Assembly (NCBI RefSeq): GCF_019134595.1
Contig: NZ_CP077770.1
Location: 2,352,501 to 2,416,500 of the forward strand
Direction: 5' to 3'
DNA length: 64,000 bases
Source: Pseudoalteromonas shioyasakiensis
GTDB lineage: Bacteria > Pseudomonadota > Gammaproteobacteria > Enterobacterales > Alteromonadaceae
Shown: positions 1 through 6,908 of the stretch, one piece after another
Layout of the letters: every line of letters starts with the position of its first letter
Numbering within the stretch: position 1 is the first letter of the stretch
Translations under genes and position numbers: made by a program
The notes under the pieces: generated by a model
The model's database searches: none
What the model was told of the DNA's origin: nothing
Seen by the model: only the letters and a program-made list of their open reading frames with translations

Positions 1-1
1 C

Positions 2-643
2 ATGATCCAGGGTATTAAACGTGGCCTATTCTCTAATGAAGCGGGTATGGGTAGCGCTGCAAATGCTGCTGCAACGGCAACACCTAACCCACCGCACCCT
101 GCCTCACAAGGTTATGTACAAATGCTCGGCGTATTTGTAGATACAATTATTATTTGTACTGCAACTGCAGCCCTTATTTTATTATCACAGCAACTTATTC
201 CTGATTCAGGTGTGACAGGGATTGCATTGACACAAGCAGCCCTTGAAGAACACGTTGGTAGTTGGGGTGCAACCTTTGTTGCGATTGCAATTTTGTTTTT
301 TGCATTTACCTCGATTGTTGCAAATTATTCTTACGCCGAAACTAATTTATTGTTCTTAGAGCATAACCATGCTTCGGGTATGCTGATCTTCCGATTACTG
401 GTACTTGGTATGGTGATGTTTGGTGCGCTTGGTGAATTGCCACTAGTATGGACCCTTGCCGATGTTTCGATGGGTTTAATGGCTATTGTTAACGTCATCG
501 CTTTATTTATGTTATCGGGTGTCGTTATTTGGCTCGCGAAGGATTACAACACACAACGTAAAGCAGGTAAATTACCTACTTTTGATCCTTCGCAAAACAA
601 AAAGCTAGATCAAACCATTCCTAAAGGTGCATGGCGAAAATAA
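2..643 (+). CDS. Alanine/glycine:sodium symporter (AGCS family), 3' part
   Basis: C-terminal 213 residues of an inner-membrane sodium-coupled amino-acid symporter; the 5' end lies outside the window, so the first in-frame ATG is not the true start. The visible part begins in the AGCS signature region (IKRGLFSNEAGMGSA), followed by a proline-rich HP turn and several hydrophobic spans (about residues 43-63, 90-108, 128-145 and 158-178) and a lysine-rich cytoplasmic tail. Family members import D/L-alanine or glycine with Na+. A rho-independent hairpin follows immediately. The family is clear; the exact substrate cannot be read from this piece. Confidence 0.92.
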   Translation: MIQGIKRGLFSNEAGMGSAANAAATATPNPPHPASQGYVQMLGVFVDTIIICTATAALILLSQQLIPDSGVTGIALTQAALEEHVGSWGATFVAIAILFFAFTSIVANYSYAETNLLFLEHNHASGMLIFRLLVLGMVMFGALGELPLVWTLADVSMGLMAIVNVIALFMLSGVVIWLAKDYNTQRKAGKLPTFDPSQNKKLDQTIPKGAWRK

Positions 644-660
644 GCTAGTAAAGTAAATTC

Positions 661-1107
661 TTAATTAGGGAGCGTTTGTGCTCCCTTTTTTGTATTTGCT
701 AACTTTTCAAAAGCAGACAATATAAATGTGATCTGCTGTTCGTTAAGTTTGGACTCAAGCTGGGTAACAAGCTGCTCTTTAATTTGCGCTTTCAATGCTT
801 GTTTTTGCTCTGCGGTTAATAATGGCTGCGATTGTTGGTGATAAGATTGCACAGCAGTGAGCATATCCATCACCACGTCATTATCAAAATCGGTTAGCGC
901 TGCTTTGGCATTACTAATGGCTTGTTCTGATTTATCGAAGACGGTCGATACTTTACCAACAAGCACGCTCACCTCATGAATTTTCAGTACGTCGTTAATG
1001 TTCGACATAATAATCGCAATGGGAATGAGTACTAACGAGATCGCTAGACAAAGCCCAAATACCGCGCCTACCCAAAACTGATTTAAGCCACGTTTAAATT
1101 GCTCCAT
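661..1107 (-). CDS. Small single-pass membrane protein of unknown function
   Basis: Not recognised. The 148-residue product has one strong N-terminal membrane segment (about residues 12-35, rich in A, V, L, I and preceded by K and R), then a largely helical, charged and glutamine-rich region (about 60-140) that could form a coiled coil. The layout fits a membrane-anchored protein, with the tail side undetermined. It stands alone between the symporter and the tRNA cluster and converges on the symporter. The ATG has a GGAAAGATA sequence just upstream, a modest ribosome-binding site. A real gene is likely because the frame is long, starts with a good membrane anchor, and overlaps no other gene except at the terminator. 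Confidence 0.7.
   Translation of the reverse strand: MEQFKRGLNQFWVGAVFGLCLAISLVLIPIAIIMSNINDVLKIHEVSVLVGKVSTVFDKSEQAISNAKAALTDFDNDVVMDMLTAVQSYHQQSQPLLTAEQKQALKAQIKEQLVTQLESKLNEQQITFILSAFEKLANTKKGAQTLPN
668..691 (+). terminator. Rho-independent terminator after the AGCS symporter
   Basis: GGGAGC / GCTCCC stem with a 6-nt loop followed by six T. It lies inside the last codons of the convergent minus-strand gene, so the two 3' ends share this DNA. Confidence 0.8.
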
Positions 1108-1278
1108 TATCTTTCCTTGATCCTATTTAGTGAATTCAGTAGTGCTGAAAACTTGAAACGCGTTAGCTGATTTAAAAAGACTAAGGAAACTATAGAACTA
1201 TTTTGGCAATTAAAAAATAATTTGATGAGATTATAAAAAGAAATATAAATGAAATAGAGAAGAGGTATTTTATATAAA

Positions 1279-1365
1279 TGGTGCCCGGGGCCGGACTTGA
1301 ACCGGCACGCTGTTACCAGCGAGGGATTTTAAATCCCTTGTGTCTACCAATTCCACCACCCGGGC
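1279..1365 (-). tRNA. tRNA-Leu(UAA), copy C (last in transcript)
   Basis: 87 nt with encoded CCA; long variable arm; acceptor GCCCGGG/CCCGGGC; anticodon loop TTTAAAA gives UAA. Same length as E. coli tRNA-Leu(UAA). Last gene of the minus-strand cluster. Confidence 0.97.
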
Positions 1366-1399
1366 ATCGGGTCGCTCGTAGAGCATGTGGAGTATTATA

Positions 1400-1473
1400 T
1401 GGAGGCGGAACCCGGAGTCGAACCGAGGTAGACGGATTTGCAATCCGCTGCATGGCCACTCTGCCATTCCGCC
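1400..1473 (-). tRNA. tRNA-Cys(GCA), distal copy
   Basis: 74 nt with encoded CCA; acceptor GGCGGAA pairs with TTCCGCC; anticodon loop TTGCAAA gives GCA. Differs from the other copy by one base in the anticodon-arm/variable region. Confidence 0.97.
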
Positions 1474-1491
1474 TTATCGCTTCCAAATAAT

Positions 1492-1567
1492 TGGAGCGGC
1501 ACACGAGGCTCGAACTCGTGACCTCAACCTTGGCAAGGTTGCGCTCTACCAACTGAGCTAGTGCCGC
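1492..1567 (-). tRNA. tRNA-Gly(GCC), distal copy
   Basis: 76 nt with encoded CCA; acceptor GCGGCAC/GTGCCGC; anticodon loop TTGCCAA gives GCC. Intact cloverleaf. Confidence 0.97.
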
Positions 1568-1596
1568 AAATTTGTTACTGTCAGTGTTTTGTCCGT

Positions 1597-1652
1597 TGGT
1601 GCACAACCTTGGGGTTGCGATGACAACGCTCTGGCAACTAAGCTAGTGCCGC
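1597..1652 (-). pseudogene. Decayed tRNA (Gly-like 5' half)
   Basis: Reading the minus strand from 1652, the acceptor 5' strand and D-arm match the neighbouring tRNA-Gly genes (GCGGCACTAGCT then GTTG..AGAGCG), with changes in the D-loop. The anticodon arm is then altered and no T-arm is present before a CCA at 1597-1599. The total is about 56 nt instead of 76. It sits exactly where another tRNA would be expected in the repeating cluster. It is best explained as a tRNA copy that lost roughly 20 nt and drifted. Confidence 0.7.
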
Positions 1653-1678
1653 AATTTTTGATTAGTTACCACTAAAAA

Positions 1679-1765
1679 TGGTGCCCGGGGCCGGACTTGA
1701 ACCGGCACGCTGTTACCAGCGAGGGATTTTAAATCCCTTGTGTCTACCAATTCCACCACCCGGGC
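1679..1765 (-). tRNA. tRNA-Leu(UAA), copy B
   Basis: 87 nt with CCA, identical in sequence over the mature tRNA to the other two Leu copies in the cluster; anticodon UAA. Confidence 0.97.
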
Positions 1766-1804
1766 ATCGGGTTTGCTATTTAAAGCAAGTGGATAAAGCT
1801 AATA

Positions 1805-1880
1805 TGGAGCGGCACACGAGGCTCGAACTCGTGACCTCAACCTTGGCAAGGTTGCGCTCTACCAACTGAGCTAGTGCCGC
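1805..1880 (-). tRNA. tRNA-Gly(GCC), middle copy
   Basis: 76 nt with CCA, mature sequence identical to the other intact Gly copies; anticodon GCC. No tRNA-Cys accompanies this Gly-Leu pair. Confidence 0.97.
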
Positions 1881-1940
1881 ATCATATTAACTCTAATATC
1901 ATTTTTATAACTACATTTGGTATTGTAGTTAACCACAAAA

Positions 1941-2027
1941 TGGTGCCCGGGGCCGGACTTGAACCGGCACGCTGTTACCAGCGAGGGATTTTAAATCCCT
2001 TGTGTCTACCAATTCCACCACCCGGGC
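1941..2027 (-). tRNA. tRNA-Leu(UAA), copy A
   Basis: 87 nt with CCA, long variable arm, anticodon UAA; part of the promoter-proximal Gly-Cys-Leu trio. Confidence 0.97.
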
Positions 2028-2061
2028 ATCGGGCTGCTCAAAGAGCGTGTGGAGTGTTGAA

Positions 2062-2135
2062 TGGAGGCGGAACCCGGAGTCGAACCGAGGTGGACGGATT
2101 TGCAATCCGCTGCATGGCCACTCTGCCATTCCGCC
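2062..2135 (-). tRNA. tRNA-Cys(GCA), proximal copy
   Basis: 74 nt with CCA; anticodon loop TTGCAAA gives GCA; acceptor GGCGGAA/TTCCGCC. Confidence 0.97.
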
Positions 2136-2147
2136 AAGATAGATAAT

Positions 2148-2223
2148 TGGAGCGGCACACGAGGCTCGAACTCGTGACCTCAACCTTGGCAAGGTTGCGC
2201 TCTACCAACTGAGCTAGTGCCGC
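2148..2223 (-). tRNA. tRNA-Gly(GCC), proximal copy
   Basis: 76 nt with CCA; anticodon GCC. First tRNA of the transcript, downstream of the promoter at 2264-2291, matching the glyW-cysT-leuZ order known downstream of pgsA in E. coli. Confidence 0.97.
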
Positions 2224-2263
2224 TTTCTTTATCTTGGGGGCTATGCCCTCTCAACACGGACGC

Positions 2264-2291
2264 ATTCTACAGAGATTATTAAACGCGTCAA
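2264..2291 (-). promoter_or_regulatory. Sigma-70-type promoter of the tRNA cluster
   Basis: On the minus strand: TTGACG, 16-bp spacer, TAGAAT, then a GC-rich discriminator (GCGTCC), as is typical of stable-RNA promoters under stringent control. It lies between pgsA and the first tRNA. Confidence 0.7.
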
Positions 2292-2362
2292 TATAAAAAA
2301 TGCTAGTTTTGAACTGTTTGCTTATTTTTTATCTAAAACGGTGTGTAATTAAACGTTTAGGA

Positions 2363-2908
2363 TCAATTTTTGGTCAATTCTGACCATGCTGCTATTAAAT
2401 ACTGCAACATAGAACTAAGCGTTAAGAATGTTGCCACATATAAAAGCCCATAACTTAAATAGATCATCCATGTATCAAACTGCCAGATCAAACCAATAAT
2501 GGCTAGCATTTGTGCTGCAGTTTTAAACTTACCCATGTTTGATACAGCTACATTGTCACGTTTACCCTGCTCTGCCATCCATTCGCGTAATGCAGAGATA
2601 ACAATTTCACGGCTAATAATAACTAATGCAGGAATAGTCATATACAAACTTTGGTAGTGGCTTGATAAAGCAACCAGTGCAGCACACACCATTACTTTAT
2701 CGGCAACAGGATCTAAGAACGCACCAAAAGGCGTTGACTGATTTAAACGACGCGCTAGATAGCCATCAAGGATATCTGTAATTGACGCAAGCCAGAAAAC
2801 AAACGCAGCTGCGAAAAACGCCCATGAGAAAGGCAAATAAAATATCACCAAAAAAATGGGGATAAGAAAAAGTCTAAAGGTTGTGAGTGTGTTTGGAATA
2901 TTCCACAT
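2363..2908 (-). CDS. pgsA: CDP-diacylglycerol-glycerol-3-phosphate 3-phosphatidyltransferase
   Basis: Inner-membrane enzyme that makes phosphatidylglycerophosphate from CDP-diacylglycerol and glycerol-3-phosphate, the first committed step to phosphatidylglycerol and cardiolipin. The 181-residue product starts MWNIPNTLTTFRL, as PgsA proteins do. It carries the CDP-alcohol phosphotransferase signature with its metal-binding aspartates (D-x2-D-G-x2-A-R-x8-G-x3-D-x3-D, around residues 44-69). Several hydrophobic spans follow to the C-terminus. Length matches the E. coli enzyme (182). It lies 42 bp downstream of uvrC and upstream of the tRNA cluster, the conserved enteric arrangement, and probably shares the uvrY-uvrC transcript. 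Confidence 0.96.
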   Translation of the reverse strand: MWNIPNTLTTFRLFLIPIFLVIFYLPFSWAFFAAAFVFWLASITDILDGYLARRLNQSTPFGAFLDPVADKVMVCAALVALSSHYQSLYMTIPALVIISREIVISALREWMAEQGKRDNVAVSNMGKFKTAAQMLAIIGLIWQFDTWMIYLSYGLLYVATFLTLSSMLQYLIAAWSELTKN

Positions 2909-2950
2909 AACTACTTGGAGATGTCTTTTTTTACTATATTCGCACGAAGG

Positions 2951-4774
2951 CTACGCCTTGTCATGCAAATGATTAAATATCTTTTCAGCCATTTCAGGGC
3001 TGATCCCAGGAACTTGTTTTAATTGATCTATATTAGCAGCTTTTACCCCTTGCATGCCCCCTAAATATTTTAATATTGCTTGTCGGCGCTTTTGTCCTAC
3101 GCCGGTAATTTCTTCTAACAATGATTGTGTGCGTTGTTTTTGTCGTTTATTACGATGCCCTGCAATGGCAAAACGGTGCGACTCATCACGAATATGCTGA
3201 ATTAAATGCAGCGCTGGTGCATCTGAATCAAGTGGTATTGTTTTACGTCCGCCATCAATTAATAGCGTTTCTAAACCTGGTTTCCGACTAGTACCTTTTG
3301 CAACACCCACCAGCAATGGCATTTTATTATGCGGCCAGTTTTCAAAATATTGCTCAGCACGAGATAATTGACCTTTACCACCATCGATGAAGATGACATC
3401 TGGAATTTTTTCTTCATCGACTACTTTGTTGTAGCGTTTATTAAGTGCAAATTCCATCGCAGCATAATCATCACCACCGGTGATGCCAGTAACATTGAAT
3501 CGGCGATATTCTTTATTATTAGGCCCTTGCGAATCAAACACCACACAACTTGCTACCGTGTTTTCACCCATTGTATGACTGATATCAAAACATTCCATAC
3601 GATTAATATCATCTAGACGTAATGTTTCTTTTAATTGTGCGTAGCGTTTGTTGATTGAGTCCTGCGTGCTTTGCTTAACACTAATGCTGTTGAGTGCATT
3701 TTTATTAGCAAGCTTTAAATACCGTGCCCGCTCACCGCGATTAGCAACTTTTAAACTCACTTTACGTTCAGAGATTGCCGTAAGGGCTTCGCTTAATGGC
3801 TCACTTTCTTCAATACTAAACGGTAATATAATTTCTTTGGCAATACGCCCCGTTGCCCCAGGTGCTAAGTAATATTGACCTAAAAAAGAGGTTAGAATCT
3901 CTTCTTCACCTGAATCTTTTGGTACTTTAGGGAAATAGGTTTTACTGCCAAGCACTTTATGGTCGCGGATCATTAATAAGTGAACCGCATTTAAACCATT
4001 TAAATGCGCAAAACCCACTACATCCATTTCGGCATGGTTACCTGAAATAGATTGTTGCTCCTGCATTTTTCGAAGCAACATGATTTGGTCTCGCACTTTG
4101 GCCGCAAGCTCAAATTTAAGCTCTTTACTTGCCTGCTCCATTTTAGTAACTAAATCAGCAATAACTTCATGAGATTTGCCCAGCAAAAACTTGCGAACAA
4201 AATCAACTTCTTGTTGATATTCTTCATCGGATATTTTATTTACACACGGCGCTGAGCAGCGTTTTAACTGATATTGTAAACATGGACGGCTTCTAGCTCG
4301 GTAATAAGCATCTTCACATTGGCGAACCGGAAAAATTTTTTGCATTAAACGCAAACTTTCAGATACCGCTCCTGCACTTGGGAATGGACCAAAGTATTCG
4401 CCTTTAATTTTTCGGCTACCACGATGAAAAGCGAGTCGCGGGTGCTTATGATCAGTTAACAGAATATACGGATATGACTTATCATCTCGCAGCAAAATAT
4501 TGTAACGAGGCTGATATTTTTTAATTAGGTTGTTTTCGAGTAATAAGGCTTCGGTTTCAGTGTTGGTCAGGGTGACTTCAATACCGCAAATATTACTTAC
4601 TAATACACGCGTTTTACTATCAGTGACATTACTACGGAAGTAACTACTTACGCGCTTTTTTAGATTTTTAGCCTTACCAACATAGATAACTTGCCCCTCA
4701 CTATCAAGCATTCGGTAGACACCGGGCTCACTTGATAGTGTTTTTAGAAAACGGGCTGGTTCGAAATCAGACAT
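2951..4774 (-). CDS. uvrC: Excinuclease ABC subunit C
   Basis: Nuclease subunit of nucleotide excision repair that cuts on both sides of a lesion bound by UvrB. Domains in the 607 residues are: GIY-YIG endonuclease (about 15-93, with PGVYRM and VIYVGKAKNLKKR) for the 3' cut; a cysteine-bearing region (about 150-180); the UVR/UvrB-interaction segment (about 203-240); the RNase H-like domain for the 5' cut (about 385-540, with ECFDISH and later conserved D and H residues); and tandem helix-hairpin-helix motifs at the C-terminus (about 555-605). Length equals the family norm (about 610). It begins 8 bp after uvrY ends, which indicates co-transcription. Confidence 0.98.
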   Translation of the reverse strand: MSDFEPARFLKTLSSEPGVYRMLDSEGQVIYVGKAKNLKKRVSSYFRSNVTDSKTRVLVSNICGIEVTLTNTETEALLLENNLIKKYQPRYNILLRDDKSYPYILLTDHKHPRLAFHRGSRKIKGEYFGPFPSAGAVSESLRLMQKIFPVRQCEDAYYRARSRPCLQYQLKRCSAPCVNKISDEEYQQEVDFVRKFLLGKSHEVIADLVTKMEQASKELKFELAAKVRDQIMLLRKMQEQQSISGNHAEMDVVGFAHLNGLNAVHLLMIRDHKVLGSKTYFPKVPKDSGEEEILTSFLGQYYLAPGATGRIAKEIILPFSIEESEPLSEALTAISERKVSLKVANRGERARYLKLANKNALNSISVKQSTQDSINKRYAQLKETLRLDDINRMECFDISHTMGENTVASCVVFDSQGPNNKEYRRFNVTGITGGDDYAAMEFALNKRYNKVVDEEKIPDVIFIDGGKGQLSRAEQYFENWPHNKMPLLVGVAKGTSRKPGLETLLIDGGRKTIPLDSDAPALHLIQHIRDESHRFAIAGHRNKRQKQRTQSLLEEITGVGQKRRQAILKYLGGMQGVKAANIDQLKQVPGISPEMAEKIFNHLHDKA

Positions 4775-4782
4775 TGAGCAAA

Positions 4783-5433
4783 TTAATGCGAGCTATCAAT
4801 GTCGATCATTTTATGACGAATTGCTAAATGGGTAAGTTCAACATCACCCCCTACATTTAGCTTTTCAAACATGCGATAGCGATAGCTATTCACTGTTTTT
4901 GAACTCAGGTTCAAACGATCCGCAATATCTTGCGCTTTCTCACCTTTAGTGATCATCAGCATGATTTGCAGCTCACGCTCAGACAAACTCTGGAATGGGT
5001 TTTCATCTGTGCGACCGCTTACCTGGGCAAGGGCAATTTGCTGTGCAATTTCAGGTGCAATATAACGTTGCCCTGCATTAACCGCACGAATGGCGTTAAC
5101 CATTTCATCAGAGCCGGCACCTTTTGTCAGATAACCATGAGCACCGATTTGCATTACTTTACTTGGGAATGGATCTTCACAATGCACAGTAAGCACAATA
5201 ATTTTTACATCTGGGCAATAACGACAAATTTTCTTGGTCGCTTCTAAACCACCAATACCAGGCATATTCATGTCCATCAACACGATATCAGGTGAATGTT
5301 GACGGCAAAATTGCACCGCTTCTTCACCGGTTTTAGCTTCACCCACCACTTTAAAACCACGAACATCATCAAGTATACGTCTGATCCCTGTCCGTACAAG
5401 TTCATGGTCATCAACTAAAAGTACATTAATCAA
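4783..5433 (-). CDS. uvrY: GacA/UvrY-family two-component response regulator
   Basis: DNA-binding response regulator of the BarA/UvrY (GacS/GacA) pathway, which typically activates small RNAs that titrate CsrA. Receiver domain at residues 1-120 with the acidic pair VDDHE, phospho-acceptor D in VLMDMNMPG and the late K in LTKGAG; LuxR-type helix-turn-helix at about 145-205 (LSERELQIMLMITKG, SSKTVNSYRYRMFEKL). The chosen start is TTG at 5433: the product then begins (M)INVLLVDDHELV, as in E. coli UvrY, and GAGGA lies 7 nt upstream. The frame stays open to 5472, giving 13 extra residues, but that longer start lacks this support. Upstream of uvrC as in enterics. Confidence 0.95.
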   Translation of the reverse strand: MINVLLVDDHELVRTGIRRILDDVRGFKVVGEAKTGEEAVQFCRQHSPDIVLMDMNMPGIGGLEATKKICRYCPDVKIIVLTVHCEDPFPSKVMQIGAHGYLTKGAGSDEMVNAIRAVNAGQRYIAPEIAQQIALAQVSGRTDENPFQSLSERELQIMLMITKGEKAQDIADRLNLSSKTVNSYRYRMFEKLNVGGDVELTHLAIRHKMIDIDSSH

Positions 5434-5502
5434 TGGAACATCCTCAAATAACCCAAATAGCTGCTTTCGCACAATTTAATGTGCCACATTAGCACAGAAA
5501 AA

Positions 5503-5532
5503 GTGAAACGATAAATCAAAATATCGTTTCAC
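5503..5532 (-). terminator. Rho-independent terminator after the DAACS symporter
   Basis: Perfect 11-bp stem (GTGAAACGATA / TATCGTTTCAC), 8-nt loop, followed on the minus strand by TTTTT. It separates the symporter gene from uvrY. Confidence 0.85.
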
Positions 5533-5541
5533 TAATTAATT

Positions 5542-6693
5542 TTAAGCTGATGCTTTCTCGCTGAAACGATCAACCCATAGGGCAATGATACCATCACCTG
5601 TAACATTACAGGCAGTACCAAAGCTATCTTGTGCTAAATAAAGTGCAATCATTAATGCAACCGCACCTTCATTAAAACCAAGCATACTTGTTAAAAGACC
5701 CAATGCCGACATAACTGCCCCACCTGGTGCGCCAGGCGCAGCAATCATTACAACACCTAACATCATGATAAATGGCAACATACCAAATAACGATGGTACA
5801 TCCATATTCGGTGATAAGAACATCACAGCCATTGCACATGTCACAATCGTAATTGTTGAGCCCGATAAATGGATAGTTGCACATAAAGGCACTGTAAAGT
5901 TAGCAACATCTTCTTTTACGTTATTTGCTTTGCTTGAGCGAAGTGAAACTGGAATGGTTGCTGCACTCGACATTGTACCTAAAGCAGTAAAATAAGCGGG
6001 TAGCATATTTTTTACAAGCTCTAATGGGTTACGCTTTAGTAAAAGGCCTGTAGATACATATAAAACAGTCAGCCATAGCCAATGCATAATTAATGCAGCC
6101 AGTAAAACAATGCCAAAGGTTTGTAGTGTATCAACCACGGTGCCAGCAACTGTCATTTCCGCGAATACACCGGCAATGTAGAAAGGTAACGCAGGAATAA
6201 TTACTTTTGCTAGTAAGCCATCAATCACATCACGGCCCTGATCTGATACTTTCTTTAAAGTATCAAGCTGTAATTGGCTCATACCAATACCAAAAATGAA
6301 TGCCGCAGCAAGAGCTGTCATTACACTCATAAGTGGTGGAATTTCTAAATCAATAAAGCTCCCCACTTCTGTAGCAACTTCTGCTTCAAACGTTAAACCG
6401 CCATCAAACAATGGGATCATAGCGCTGACAAGTAAAAACGCTAAGGTTCCAGCAATAACGGTTGAACCATATGCAAAGCCAACTGTTTTTCCTAACAAGT
6501 GGCCTGACCCTTTTGGTAAACCAGCAATACCTGATGCGATAAAAAATAAAATAATTAACGGGATGGTAAAGGTGATCAACTGACCTATTATTTCTTTTAC
6601 TGTGTAAAGGAGTTCAACACCTGTTAGTGGCACATATAAGCCCACTAAAATACCGGCAACAATACCAGCAATTAATTTTAGAATTAAATTCAT
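5542..6693 (-). CDS. Dicarboxylate/amino acid:cation symporter (DAACS family)
   Basis: Inner-membrane glutamate-transporter-fold symporter of about 383 residues, driven by Na+ or H+. Family landmarks are a serine-rich hairpin 1 (SSAATIP), hairpin 2 (AAPGAPGGAV) and a TM8 segment with QDSFGTACNVTGD. Odd point: the TM7 position usually reading NMDG has HLSG here (VPLCATIHLSGST), so substrate or ion coupling may differ from GltP and DctA types. Start chosen at ATG 6693 (MNLILKLIAG), giving a clean first membrane helix with GAAG upstream; an in-frame start at 6732 would add 13 charged residues. Single-gene unit with its own terminator. Confidence 0.88.
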   Translation of the reverse strand: MNLILKLIAGIVAGILVGLYVPLTGVELLYTVKEIIGQLITFTIPLIILFFIASGIAGLPKGSGHLLGKTVGFAYGSTVIAGTLAFLLVSAMIPLFDGGLTFEAEVATEVGSFIDLEIPPLMSVMTALAAAFIFGIGMSQLQLDTLKKVSDQGRDVIDGLLAKVIIPALPFYIAGVFAEMTVAGTVVDTLQTFGIVLLAALIMHWLWLTVLYVSTGLLLKRNPLELVKNMLPAYFTALGTMSSAATIPVSLRSSKANNVKEDVANFTVPLCATIHLSGSTITIVTCAMAVMFLSPNMDVPSLFGMLPFIMMLGVVMIAAPGAPGGAVMSALGLLTSMLGFNEGAVALMIALYLAQDSFGTACNVTGDGIIALWVDRFSEKASA

Positions 6694-6908
6694 AACGATC
6701 ACTTCAATTTTTAGGTGGTAATCTTTTACCACGTTTTAGTTTACTTTTGTTATAAAACAGCCAAATTAACGTTTAACTGCGCAAATTACCACCACAGCTT
6801 GTTAGAATCTAATTTGAACGTAAATATATGCGCCCTGTCGCGTTGCATTTGTTAACAAAGTTGCAAATTAATAACATGCTCGCAGTTTTGAATACCCGTA
6901 TAGTGCTT

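Noticed and set aside
1270..2192. Several 60-100 codon reading frames on both strands over the tRNA cluster
   Set aside because: They lie wholly on tRNA genes and repeat with them; no protein-like pattern or ribosome-binding sites.
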